Origin: Duncaniella freteri
GTDB taxonomy: Bacteria > Bacteroidota > Bacteroidia > Bacteroidales > Muribaculaceae
Direction: 5' to 3'
Length of the DNA: 64,000 nucleotides
NCBI RefSeq assembly: GCF_004766125.1
Contig: NZ_SJSA01000001.1
Coordinates: 1-64,000 of the forward strand
A program made the translations under genes and the position numbers. A model generated the notes under the pieces. That model saw only the letters and a program-made list of their open reading frames with translations. It made no database searches and was not told the origin of the DNA. This document shows, one piece after another, positions 55,999-64,000 of this stretch (positions are counted from its first letter, which is position 1; each line of letters starts with the position of its first letter).

Positions 55999-57304
55999 CG
56001 GCGCGTCCAACAGTTCAGGCCAGCAGGCTCTCGACCGCTTCGCCCAGATGATGATCGAGCGTATGGAGCGGATGAAGGGCTCAGACTGGGAGAAGGGCTG
56101 GATTGGCGGAGCCTCCTCCGCCGGACTGCCCCAGAACATCATGGGCCGCAACTACTCCGGCTCAAACTCCTTTTTCCTCCAGCTGCACACGGCGGCGCAA
56201 GGCTACGAGCTTCCCGTGTTCCTCACATTCAAGCAGGCACACAACTTCAAGGCCCATGTCCTCAAAGGAGAGAAAGCCTTTCCGGTGATTTACTGGGACA
56301 TGATGGTGCGGGACAAGGACGGCAAGAGAATATCCTCCGACGAGTACCGCGCCATGAGCCGTGACGAGCGGAAAAATCTTGACGTGATACCCTTTGTCAA
56401 GGCGTTCCCTGTTTACAACATCGACCAGACCAATTTCCGTGAGGCACAGCCTGAGAGGGTGCAGAAACTTCTCGACCGCTTCAAGGTGCCTGAAATGCGC
56501 GACACACAGGGTATGTACGCCCACGGCGCACTCGACCGCATGGTTGCCGAACAGACATGGCTCTGTCCCATACAGGCCGACCGCAAGGAGAAAGGCGCGT
56601 ACTATTCCCCCTCGCGTGATATTGTCGTGCTTCCCATGAAGCAGCAGTTCAACAAGGGCGCGACTCCAGAGGACATATACCGCGACGGCATGGAGTTCTA
56701 CTCGACAATGCTACACGAAATGACGCACTCCACCATGACACCCGAAAGACTCAACCGCGAGGCGGGCGCAAAGTTCGGTGACCCGAAATATGCGAAAGAG
56801 GAACTGGTGGCCGAGCTTACAGCGGCCATGATAAGCCACTCCATGGGCTTCGACTCCAAAGTCACCGACAACTCGGCGGCCTACCTCGATTCATGGATTG
56901 GGGCACTCCGGCAGGAGCCGAAGTTCATCGTGTCCGTGATGGCCGATGTCAACAAGGCTTCGGAAATGATACTCGACCGGGTGGACGCTCAGCGCATATC
57001 GCTCGGCGAACAGCCTTATCTGGCTAAGAACGACCCTCTGATGGCTCCTTTGGAGGACGAGATATGCCCGTTCAGGAACGCCGCCATAATCAAGACCCGC
57101 TCAGGCGACTTCGCCCTGCGTGCCTCATACAACGGCGTCGATCTCGGCATGAAGCCCATCGAGCGTTCAACCGCGAGAATGTATTTCCAGCTTACCGACC
57201 AACGCGAGAAAGATATATTCCTCGGAAGCGCGATACGCAAGAATTATGAATCGGAGATAGCCGGCATCGACCGCCGCGCCTCCAAGTCACTCTCAATCGT
57301 CTGA
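55982..57304 (+). CDS. ArdC-like antirestriction protein with zincin domain
   Basis: 440 residues. The N-terminal ssDNA-binding-like domain has NIMGRNYSGSNSFFLQLHT, then LPVFLTFKQAHNFKAHVLKG. The central metallopeptidase region has HEMTH at 245-249 and a downstream Glu in EELVAELTAAMISHSMGF. ArdC protects incoming DNA against restriction during transfer. A C-terminal extension of about 100 residues follows the protease part. Confidence 0.8.
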   Translation: MASGTNGASNSSGQQALDRFAQMMIERMERMKGSDWEKGWIGGASSAGLPQNIMGRNYSGSNSFFLQLHTAAQGYELPVFLTFKQAHNFKAHVLKGEKAFPVIYWDMMVRDKDGKRISSDEYRAMSRDERKNLDVIPFVKAFPVYNIDQTNFREAQPERVQKLLDRFKVPEMRDTQGMYAHGALDRMVAEQTWLCPIQADRKEKGAYYSPSRDIVVLPMKQQFNKGATPEDIYRDGMEFYSTMLHEMTHSTMTPERLNREAGAKFGDPKYAKEELVAELTAAMISHSMGFDSKVTDNSAAYLDSWIGALRQEPKFIVSVMADVNKASEMILDRVDAQRISLGEQPYLAKNDPLMAPLEDEICPFRNAAIIKTRSGDFALRASYNGVDLGMKPIERSTARMYFQLTDQREKDIFLGSAIRKNYESEIAGIDRRASKSLSIV

Positions 57305-57308
57305 AGCT

Positions 57309-58499
57309 ATGGCACCGGCTGACTATAAGATCAAGTTCAAGGAACTTAAATCGCGTGTGGGTATTGATGATGTCGCCTATTCGCTCGGCTACCGCCTCGA
57401 CCGCAAGGCAGGTGTGGGCCGGTACATCGAGCTTGTGCTGGGCGAGGGACGCGACAAGCGCGACACCATCATCGTCAGCAACCGCCGCGACAAGGCTTCG
57501 CAGACTTTCTTCCGGCGGGACGGCTCAAAGGGTGACGTGGTGTCGTTCATACGCGAGAATCTTTCGTCGTTCAATGTCATCGGGCTTACCGAATGGCAGA
57601 AGATAGCGAAAGTGATGGCGCAGTTCGCCAATATGCCGGAGCCGGATTATGACCGCGACCGGGATTATGTACGCTCGGCATCCGCGCCTCAGGTGTTCGA
57701 CCCTTCGCGTTACCGTGTCAAGGATCTGGACGCGGCCAATATCCCCCGGCTGTTCGCACAGCGTGGATTGTCGGCAGATACGGTCAAGGCTCTCGCCCCG
57801 TTTATTTCCCTTGTGTCCGACAGGCGCAACGAGAATTTCAACGGCTACAACATCGGCTTCCCCTACACGGAAGCCGGGAGCGACAAGACTGTGGGATATG
57901 AGATCCGCGGCATGGGCGGCTACAAATCAAAGGCCGCCGGCACCAATTCTTCCACGGCGGCATGGGTTGCCGACCTGTCGCACGGCAACAACGGCCTCGT
58001 GCGTCATGTGTTCTTCTGTGAATCCGCCTTTGACGCTATGGCTTTCTTCCAGATGAACCGTCCACGGTTAGGCGAGGACTTCGCCCTTGTCTCCCTCGGC
58101 GGCACGTTCTCCGACCGTCAGGTACTGGGCGTGATGGAGCGTTTTCCAAACGCCCGTGCATACGACTGCTTCGACAACGACCTTGCCGGACGCATCAACG
58201 GACTCCGCCTCATGGCTCTTGTCGAGGATATTCCGCTGAAAATCACCAAGACGCCGGAGGGCTTAATGGTGGAGGCCAAAGGCAAGAGTTTTCCGGTGTC
58301 GCCCGACCGCTCCGCCTACACCCAGTTTGAACCGCATATCTCCGTACGTTACCGCATGGGGCAGTGGCAGCCGCCTAAGGACTTCAAGGACTGGAACGAC
58401 TGCCTGCTGGGTAAACGCTCCTCAATCAAGATACTCCCTACCAAACATGACCGTGACGATAACCTCGCCGAGCAACGCGCCTCCGGCTTAAAAATATGA
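57309..58499 (+). CDS. Toprim-domain DNA primase-like protein
   Basis: 396 residues. The N-terminal 120 (VGIDDVAYSLGYRLDRKAGV, RDKRDTIIVSNRRD) resembles the CHC2-derived part of Bacteroidales mobile-element primases, without Cys. A Toprim region has HVFFCESAFDAMAFFQMNRP and ARAYDCFDNDLAGRINGLRL, giving Glu and DxD. It probably primes the complementary strand after transfer. It is 4 bp from ardC. Confidence 0.7.
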   Translation: MAPADYKIKFKELKSRVGIDDVAYSLGYRLDRKAGVGRYIELVLGEGRDKRDTIIVSNRRDKASQTFFRRDGSKGDVVSFIRENLSSFNVIGLTEWQKIAKVMAQFANMPEPDYDRDRDYVRSASAPQVFDPSRYRVKDLDAANIPRLFAQRGLSADTVKALAPFISLVSDRRNENFNGYNIGFPYTEAGSDKTVGYEIRGMGGYKSKAAGTNSSTAAWVADLSHGNNGLVRHVFFCESAFDAMAFFQMNRPRLGEDFALVSLGGTFSDRQVLGVMERFPNARAYDCFDNDLAGRINGLRLMALVEDIPLKITKTPEGLMVEAKGKSFPVSPDRSAYTQFEPHISVRYRMGQWQPPKDFKDWNDCLLGKRSSIKILPTKHDRDDNLAEQRASGLKI

Positions 58500-58506
58500 C
58501 TGACCG

Positions 58507-59241
58507 ATGAAGACTATCAAACTGAAAACAGCCCTGCTCGCACTATCCCTCCTTGTCATTCCGGGAGCGGACATGATGGCGCAACAGACCGACCCGACGC
58601 TCACGGCGGCGGTGATAGCGCAGACTGTGGAGCTTAACAATATCCACAAGAAGCGCAAGTCAACCCAGGAGAAGATCATCGCGGCTGAAGCCGCCGTGAC
58701 AGTAGCCCTCGACCGCGTTCACTCCGTCGAGAACAAGATGCTTGAGTATCTTTCCAACGCCCAGGGTGCCATGCAGAATCTCTACCAGATAAAGCGTGCC
58801 GGTGAACTGGTGCTTACGGAGATACCCAAGAACTGCGACCTGTTGCGTAAATCAGTGCCGGGACACCTTAAAGGTACGGCCATAGCGGTGCTGGTGTCCG
58901 ACGAGCTTACTGACGCGGCCGCACAGATGGCGGCTCTATATCCCTTCATGCAACAGCTTGTCACGTCGGGTAGCTACACTGTCACAGGCTCAGATGGCAA
59001 AAAGGAGAAGCACAAGGTCAATCTGCTCAACTCCGCCGAGCGGTACTATGTGGCAAACGAGGTGGTGACACGTCTGGAGACAATCAACACCGACCTGTGG
59101 CTGCTGGCGTGGCAGATACGCACTCTCTCATGGAACGACCTGTGGTTCTCGCTCGACCCCGACGGCTGGGCCTCGGTAATGTCGGGAAAGGCTATCGCGG
59201 AGACTCTTGTGTGGGAGTGGAACACGATAAATTACAGATAA
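58507..59241 (+). CDS. Periplasmic helical protein, unrecognised
   Basis: 244 residues with a signal peptide (KTALLALSLLVIPGADMMAQ). The mature part is helical (IIAAEAAVTVALDRVHSVEN). The topology recalls TrbJ/VirB5-like or TraI (DUF4141) proteins of transfer systems, but the sequence does not match those I know. Secreted and co-transcribed with the Toprim gene. Confidence 0.55.
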   Translation: MKTIKLKTALLALSLLVIPGADMMAQQTDPTLTAAVIAQTVELNNIHKKRKSTQEKIIAAEAAVTVALDRVHSVENKMLEYLSNAQGAMQNLYQIKRAGELVLTEIPKNCDLLRKSVPGHLKGTAIAVLVSDELTDAAAQMAALYPFMQQLVTSGSYTVTGSDGKKEKHKVNLLNSAERYYVANEVVTRLETINTDLWLLAWQIRTLSWNDLWFSLDPDGWASVMSGKAIAETLVWEWNTINYR

Positions 59242-59265
59242 AGAACTATCAACAACATTTTCTAC

Positions 59266-59811
59266 ATGGATACAGAAACAAAGATTATCGGCCGTTGCCC
59301 TGTGTGCGGCGGCAATGTGGTGAAGACCTGCAAGGGTTACCGCTGTGAGAACAACACCGGGGAGGACGGCAAGTGCGGACTCTTCATCAACGGGGTTATC
59401 GGCAACCGCAAGATGGCAGATGCCGAGGTCGCGGAACTGCTGGAGAAGCGTAGCATACTGCTCGATGGCTTCGCCACGAAGGAGTGGAAGACTTTTCCGA
59501 CCGTGCTTGTCATGTCGGCTGACGGATCTATCACAATGGAGTCGGTGGTGGCACGCTGCCCCCGTTGCGGCGGCGAGATCCGCGTGGGCGCAAAGGCGTT
59601 CAACTGCTCCAACTACCGGCAGGAGGGAAGCCCCTGCGACTTCGTGATATGGCGAAATATCGCCGGCCACCTCATGACGCTCGATGAAGTACGCGAGATA
59701 TGTGCCGATGGTGTCACATCCCACGAGGTCGAGATGTTCGGCGAGAATGGCTCTGTCTATCGCCGCAAACTCGGCTTATCTCCCGACAAACTAAAAGTCA
59801 TAAAGGTATGA
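59266..59811 (+). CDS. Topoisomerase-type zinc-ribbon protein
   Basis: 181 residues with two zinc ribbons: CPVCGG then CKGYRCENN then CGLFI, and CPRCGG then FNCSNYRQEGSPCDFVIW. These resemble the C-terminal DNA-binding repeats of bacterial topoisomerases I and III, but there is no Toprim or catalytic Tyr domain. It may bind ssDNA or work with a separate topoisomerase. The stop overlaps the next start as ATGA. Confidence 0.7.
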   Translation: MDTETKIIGRCPVCGGNVVKTCKGYRCENNTGEDGKCGLFINGVIGNRKMADAEVAELLEKRSILLDGFATKEWKTFPTVLVMSADGSITMESVVARCPRCGGEIRVGAKAFNCSNYRQEGSPCDFVIWRNIAGHLMTLDEVREICADGVTSHEVEMFGENGSVYRRKLGLSPDKLKVIKV

Positions 59812-60347
59812 AGCCGGGAACGAAACTTGCCATACTGCTCATAAGCTGTGTGGCTATGTGGGGCGGCATAGGATATGCGTTCCATTACTTCGGCCAGCCG
59901 TCGAAACGGGCGCAGTCGGTGGCGGAGAAGGCACTGATGGCTTCGGTGGATAATCCGGAATCGGTAAAGGTCATAGCGGTCAGCAAGCCTGACAGTGTGT
60001 TCGGCCGCAACTACATCAACAACGACGAGAAAATGGCGATAGCCATGTCGATGATGAAAGTCAACGAACAGGTCATGTCCCGGACAGACGGCCTTCAGAA
60101 CCTCGATTTTGAGGACAACGCCGTTTCCGAGCTTGTCAGCCGCCAGATGTCGGCGATGTCCGCTCTCCGCTCGATGGTAGGCTTCGAGACACCAGACGCT
60201 CCACGCAAGCCGTTCTCCGGCTGGAAAGTGAAGATAGAGTATGAGGCTATTTCGGAAAGCGGCTCTCCCTATCGCTCGGAATACTGGTTTATCCTCGACC
60301 ACGACGCACAGTGTGTCGTCAACTCTTTTGAAATACCTCTTTTATAA
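59808..60347 (+). CDS. Membrane-anchored small protein, unrecognised
   Basis: 179 residues from the ATG at 59808. One N-terminal transmembrane helix (LAILLISCVAMWGGIGYAFH) precedes a soluble domain (NPESVKVIAVSKPDSVFGRN and WKVKIEYEAISESGSPYRSE). Coupled to the zinc-ribbon gene. Function unknown; it could be a lipoprotein-like inner-membrane protein. Confidence 0.55.
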   Translation: MKPGTKLAILLISCVAMWGGIGYAFHYFGQPSKRAQSVAEKALMASVDNPESVKVIAVSKPDSVFGRNYINNDEKMAIAMSMMKVNEQVMSRTDGLQNLDFEDNAVSELVSRQMSAMSALRSMVGFETPDAPRKPFSGWKVKIEYEAISESGSPYRSEYWFILDHDAQCVVNSFEIPLL

Positions 60348-60368
60348 ATCCCTAAACTGAATACATCG

Positions 60369-60548
60369 ATGAAAGAACTACTTGATCAGATCGAAAAACT
60401 CACTGCATCTTTCCAGAGAGATGCCTGCTCTCAGCTCGACAAGGGCAACAAGGCCGCGGGACTCCGCGCACGTCGCGCATCCCTTGAACTGGAGCCGTTG
60501 CTAAAACGCTTCCGCAAACTCTCGCTGGATGCCGCCAATACAAAATGA
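60369..60548 (+). CDS. Histone-H1-like small DNA-binding protein
   Basis: 59 residues: MKELLDQIEKLTASFQRDAC, then a basic middle KGNKAAGLRARRASLELEPL, LKRFRKLS. KGNKAAGxRAR is the hallmark of Bacteroidota H1-like (Hc1-type) proteins, which coat DNA. It lies between the membrane protein and the PcfJ-like gene, 21 bp and 7 bp away. Confidence 0.75.
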   Translation: MKELLDQIEKLTASFQRDACSQLDKGNKAAGLRARRASLELEPLLKRFRKLSLDAANTK

Positions 60549-60555
60549 TGCAAAT

Positions 60556-61203
60556 ATGAAACATACCCCTTTTCAGGAAATTGTAATACGGATTAACAAA
60601 TCACTTCCACAAAAAGATAACGAGATTGCACATATGGCTATGAGCAGAACTCGGCCATTACTTGCTGTCCGTCAAAGAAATGGCATTACAACATGTCTCT
60701 TTTGTGGGAACACAATGGTTTATCGAGAAACAAATCGTTATGCCAAGTGTCATGAATGTGAAAAAAACGTTGAGATTATCGAAGAAGATGATTGGTTGGC
60801 TTATAAAAGATGTGTTCCGCTATACTTTGCCTCCCTTGAAGTGATCGATAATATCCAGTTGATGCGAACCTATGAGACCATTTTTCGTTACTCAGTTATC
60901 AATCAACTGAACGATGTTTCAGTCCATGAACTTTGTCGGCATTGGATGACTTCTGAAGGATACTGTGAAGTAACGTCTTTGCGTCGCTTTTGTGGAGCTT
61001 ATTTAACACCGTTCAGGTCTATGGTATTACGTAATTCTTCAACCGATAATGAGGATTATATCGCAAACCATGCCATTGTGCTTCCGAATATGACATTATT
61101 ATCGGAACTTGATGGCAAACTTGATATGTACGAAAAACTGATACAGGGTAATATACTTGCTACAATAAAGAAGATACTTAAACCTAACAATTCACATATA
61201 TAG
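60556..61203 (+). CDS. Short PcfJ-like protein, N-terminal part only
   Basis: 215 residues from the ATG at 60556. A zinc ribbon CLFCG then CHECEKN is followed by LYFASLEVIDNIQLMRTYET and HELCRHWMTSEGYCEVTSLR, as in the front half of PcfJ-like proteins. Those are usually twice this long. Lower GC than the flanking operon points to separate origin. A terminator follows. Confidence 0.6.
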   Translation: MKHTPFQEIVIRINKSLPQKDNEIAHMAMSRTRPLLAVRQRNGITTCLFCGNTMVYRETNRYAKCHECEKNVEIIEEDDWLAYKRCVPLYFASLEVIDNIQLMRTYETIFRYSVINQLNDVSVHELCRHWMTSEGYCEVTSLRRFCGAYLTPFRSMVLRNSSTDNEDYIANHAIVLPNMTLLSELDGKLDMYEKLIQGNILATIKKILKPNNSHI

Positions 61204-61244
61204 ATTCTGCGTCCTTAAAGTATCATTTAGGACGATTCATGGTC

Positions 61245-61276
61245 ATCAACCTCGACTCGTGAGAGCCGAGGTTGAT
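61245..61276 (+). terminator. Terminator of the accessory operon
   Basis: ATCAACCTCG (61245-61254) pairs with CGAGGTTGAT (61267-61276), followed by TATATTATCTT. A smaller hairpin (GTCCTTAAA/TTTAGGAC) lies just before it. Confidence 0.7.
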
Positions 61277-61635
61277 TATATTATCTTGACATTGTGTGGA
61301 GATGTACTTTACATGCTTGGTTCCAAGACATAAAAATTTCCGTTTATAATGTTCACCATGGCTTCTGCGGCCGTTGGTTTTTCGCTACGAAGTAACGGCG
61401 GCCGGTGACGCCGGCAAGCGACCGCCTCCGGCTTGGCTGTATGAAAAAATCCGGCAGCCTTCCACGATTTGTGCCAAATCGGGTATTCCGTATTTTTTCA
61501 CTTGCCACACTTGCCTTGCGCCACCTGTGCCCTCCGTCTTGATTGTATCGAAAAAATCCCCCGGACGCGAGAAGCCACAAGGCTTCAAACAAAAGGGAAA
61601 AAACAAAAAACTCAAACATCTAAAACCCTCAAATT
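61277..61635. other. Upstream region of the parB-like gene
   Basis: About 360 bp without a supported gene. GC-rich palindromic stretches (GGCGGCCGGTGACGCCGGC) near 61400 and an A-rich run before the start codon are visible. Similar leader regions precede parB-like genes in Bacteroidales elements, by recollection. Promoter not identified. Confidence 0.45.
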
Positions 61636-63477
61636 ATGGAAGCAACAGCAATTCAGACCAACACCGCAAACGTACAGGAAGCCACAATCTCCCTCGCTCT
61701 CATTCAGCCGAGCAACTACACCCCCCGTAAGAATTTCGACGAGCAGAGCCTCACCGAACTCGCTGACTCTATCAGCCGTCAAGGTATTCTCCACGCGATA
61801 GGTGTGCGACCAATCGCCGGCACCGACCGCTACGAAATCGTGTATGGCGAGCGAAGATACCGCGCCTCCCTCATTGCAGGGAAAGAGGACATCAAGGCAA
61901 CTGTCTATACTGACCTTTCTGATGATGAAGCCGAACAAAAGGCTATTGCGGAGAACCTGCACCGCCAGGACATCACGCCTATGGAAGAAGCCGAGACGTT
62001 AAAGGCTGCAATCGCCAGCGGACGCTACGACTATGCCACACTCGCCACGCAGATAGGCAAGAGCGAGAACTATATCCGCACCCGAATAAAGCTCACAACC
62101 CTCATACCCGAAATCGCACGGCTGATTGACACCGAAGAAATCACGGTAGCAGTGGCAACCGAAATAAGCCGTTACGGAAAGGACGTACAGACTGATGTTT
62201 ACAACTCTCACCTCAAAGACGGTGTGGTACACAATAATTGGCGAACTATGAACGCCTCAAATGTGGCACGGCTCATTGAGCGGAACTACACAACTGACTT
62301 AAGCCGTTACAAATTCGACAAATCGGCATGTGCCTCATGCCCCCACAACACCCGAAACCTCCTGCTGTTCTGCGAGGGCAGTTGCGATGGCAACTGCGCC
62401 AATACCGCTTGCCTCAGAGAAAAGCAGACCACTTATCTTCTTGACAAAGCTTTTTACGGCTCTGAGTTATTTCCGATGGCAAAATTTGGCCAGACAGAGT
62501 ACGATTCCAACGATATGGTTGTTGAACGTCTTGTAAACTTCGGCTATGACGTTGAAAAAATAGGGAATAATTCAATCCCATTTCCAATGTGGCCAATGCA
62601 ACCGGAACAAGACTGCTTCAGTTCCGATGTTGAATATTCCATAGCCGTTGAAGAATACGAACAGAATAAAGAAAAATGCAAAAATGATCGAGCGACAATC
62701 GAGAATATGGCAAGAGAGGGGAAAGCATCGCTTTATGTATGTATTGGCCGATACGATATTACATTATGCTACATTCCCACTGCTGAGGGTAATTTGGGGG
62801 ATGTTGATAGCGAGATCGCCAATTTGGAGGCAAAGGACAAACGCAATAAAGAGATAGCCGTGGAGCGTACTATCGAGGACACAAAGAAGATAATTCTCGA
62901 AGCCGACATCACCGAGACAAAGTTCTCGCAGGACGAGGACAAGATGATATATTTCTTCCTGCTCTCATCGCTCCGCAAAGAGCATTACGAGGCCGTCGGA
63001 CTTACAGACCGCAAATCTCAATTCGCACTCAGCGACAGCGAGAAAATGACAATCATCGCCAATCTTAACGCCAAAACAAAGGCGATAATCTGCAGGGATT
63101 TTCTGATTGACAATTTCAAGGGCGCTTATCGTGACAATGCGATCGCCGACCTACTGCTCTCATTTGCCAAGAAGCACATGCCGGAAGAACTCGCTAACAT
63201 CGAAACCAAGTACAAGGATGTTTATGAGAAGCGACACCAACGCATAGAGGAACGCAAGGCTCTACTAGCCAAAGATGCCGAACCCAAAGCAACCAAGCCG
63301 GAAGCCATGGACGCACCCCAAGAAGAACCTATGCCGGAAGCTGAACCAACCACGGAAGATACCACTCCCGACACTTCCGAGGCAGAGACCGAGGCTATCC
63401 AATACGAGCCAACGGAAGAAGAAGCCGAAGCGATACTGACCGAAGAAGAAAGGTACTGCGAAGAAGCTGTTGCATAA
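61636..63477 (+). CDS. Large ParB-like partition or regulatory protein
   Basis: 613 residues. ParB N-terminal domain: LTELADSISRQGILHAIGVR, GERRYRASLIAG (CTP/DNA-box motif) and AENLHRQDITPMEEAETL. A helix-turn-helix ATLATQIGKSENYIRTRIKL follows. A Cys-rich patch (CASCPHN, CEGSCDGNCANTACL) may bind zinc. The last 70 residues are strongly acidic. No ParA gene is adjacent, and such stand-alone proteins in conjugative elements are of unclear role. Confidence 0.8.
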   Translation: MEATAIQTNTANVQEATISLALIQPSNYTPRKNFDEQSLTELADSISRQGILHAIGVRPIAGTDRYEIVYGERRYRASLIAGKEDIKATVYTDLSDDEAEQKAIAENLHRQDITPMEEAETLKAAIASGRYDYATLATQIGKSENYIRTRIKLTTLIPEIARLIDTEEITVAVATEISRYGKDVQTDVYNSHLKDGVVHNNWRTMNASNVARLIERNYTTDLSRYKFDKSACASCPHNTRNLLLFCEGSCDGNCANTACLREKQTTYLLDKAFYGSELFPMAKFGQTEYDSNDMVVERLVNFGYDVEKIGNNSIPFPMWPMQPEQDCFSSDVEYSIAVEEYEQNKEKCKNDRATIENMAREGKASLYVCIGRYDITLCYIPTAEGNLGDVDSEIANLEAKDKRNKEIAVERTIEDTKKIILEADITETKFSQDEDKMIYFFLLSSLRKEHYEAVGLTDRKSQFALSDSEKMTIIANLNAKTKAIICRDFLIDNFKGAYRDNAIADLLLSFAKKHMPEELANIETKYKDVYEKRHQRIEERKALLAKDAEPKATKPEAMDAPQEEPMPEAEPTTEDTTPDTSEAETEAIQYEPTEEEAEAILTEEERYCEEAVA

Positions 63478-64000
63478 AGCGACAAGCCCCTATGTTTGAG
63501 CAAGCCACCCCATACCGAAGCGTGGGGTGGCTTATACTCATAGGTTCCCAAAGTATCTTCTTCAGGAAACCCTATATATCGAACGCGATACTTGGAAAAT
63601 TAAGGGCTTGTCGCCACCGCTTGCTTCCAAATCATATGAAAAATTAGGCGATAAGCCGTGTCAGTGGCTCGCGGATCCACAGGCACGGCACATCGCCTTG
63701 TGGTGTTTACCGTTTGCCCGACTGATTCCATGTCTCACACCGAGTCAGCTTCGGGCAGTTCTGATTTTGGATGTGATGTCCGGCTGAAGCCGGAGGCGGC
63801 GACAACGCCAGAGCAAAGCGAGGGCAGGCCTTCGCCCGACTCTCGCGTTGTCGCCTTTCTTTGGAATACCAATCTGCAAACGATGACTTCGGCCGCTTCA
63901 AGGCTGGCACATTGAAACGGCAAGAGTCAAAGGTAGCCGGTTCTTTCCCTTGAAGATTTTGAGCCTCGGCAGGGACAGGCGTTTGGGCGTGCGAAGTTAC
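63478..64000. other. Non-coding end of the window
   Basis: About 520 bp without a supported gene. A terminator hairpin lies at 63502-63533. The GC-rich part near 63780-63850 has GTCCGGCTGAAGCCGGA-type inverted repeats (on both strands). Short open frames here lack recognisable features. Confidence 0.45.
63502..63533. terminator. Terminator after the parB-like gene
   Basis: AAGCCACCCCA pairs with TGGGGTGGCTT around a 10-base loop, 25 bp after the stop codon. Confidence 0.75.

Noticed and set aside
53673-63477. Whole accessory operon as a defence island
   Set aside because: The gene set (DUF3945, ArdC, Toprim, H1-like, ParB-like) is a standard conjugative-element backbone; only the separate Fic locus looks defence-related.

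Overview
The window is from a Bacteroidales bacterium (Bacteroidota). Three things point there: promoters of the Bacteroides type (TTG-N19-TAnnTTTG), conjugation genes of the CTnDOT-like TraK-to-TraO set, and mobile-element families (DUF3945-type proteins, ArdC, PcfJ-like, ParB-like) typical of Bacteroides and Muribaculaceae. No ribosomal RNA or core gene is present, so genus is not resolvable. Almost everything here is mobile DNA.

About 0.17-36.0 kb is a Mu-like transposable prophage of about 36 kb. A 16-bp sequence, AAAACGAAACGTGCAA, lies near one edge (173-188) and is found perfectly inverted near the other (35976-35991). The early operon runs leftward from 34.65 to 28.3 kb: MuA-type DDE transposase, MuB-type ATPase, RecA-like ATPase, GemA-like protein, DUF3164. 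It is opposed by a repressor gene at 34.8 kb. Two structural operons diverge from a control region at 16.8-17.3 kb. The rightward one (17.3-28.2 kb) carries terminases, hub, spike, a baseplate pair, portal, MuF head protein and head-tail joining proteins. The leftward one (16.8-0.4 kb) carries prohead protease with nested scaffold, capsid, lysis genes, sheath, tube, a frameshifted tail chaperone, tape measure, baseplate, fibres, a DNA methyltransferase and a thymidylate-synthase-like gene. Between the operons lie an initiator-type tRNA gene and a perfect 31-bp palindrome, midway between two matching promoter motifs. The MuF protein ends in a HExxH metallopeptidase domain, so it looks like a phage-borne polymorphic toxin. 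A small gene overlapping its 3' end on the other strand has its own host-type promoter. Genes between 0.4 and 6.2 kb carry at least twelve single-base indels and one nonsense codon. None was noticed elsewhere.

From 36.0 to 38.2 kb lie a second repressor with its own divergent small genes, probably the remains of another phage, and two arrays of iteron-like repeats. From 38.2 to 63.5 kb is an integrative conjugative element or a relic of one. It has an excisionase-like protein, mobilization protein and relaxase, then an operon that begins inside traK (traA-J are missing), traL-O, a YafQ-type toxin-antitoxin pair, the coupling protein and TraX. Next come a Fic protein fused to an AbiEi-like N-terminal half with operator repeats in its leader, and an apparently ORF-less group II intron placed just after a terminator at the end of a glucosaminidase gene. 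The accessory operon that follows encodes DUF4099/DUF3945 proteins (one with a MutS mismatch-binding-like domain), an ArdC-like antirestriction protein, a Toprim protein, a topoisomerase-type zinc-ribbon protein, a histone-H1-like protein, a short PcfJ-like protein and a large ParB-like protein. No integrase, CRISPR array or rRNA gene was seen.
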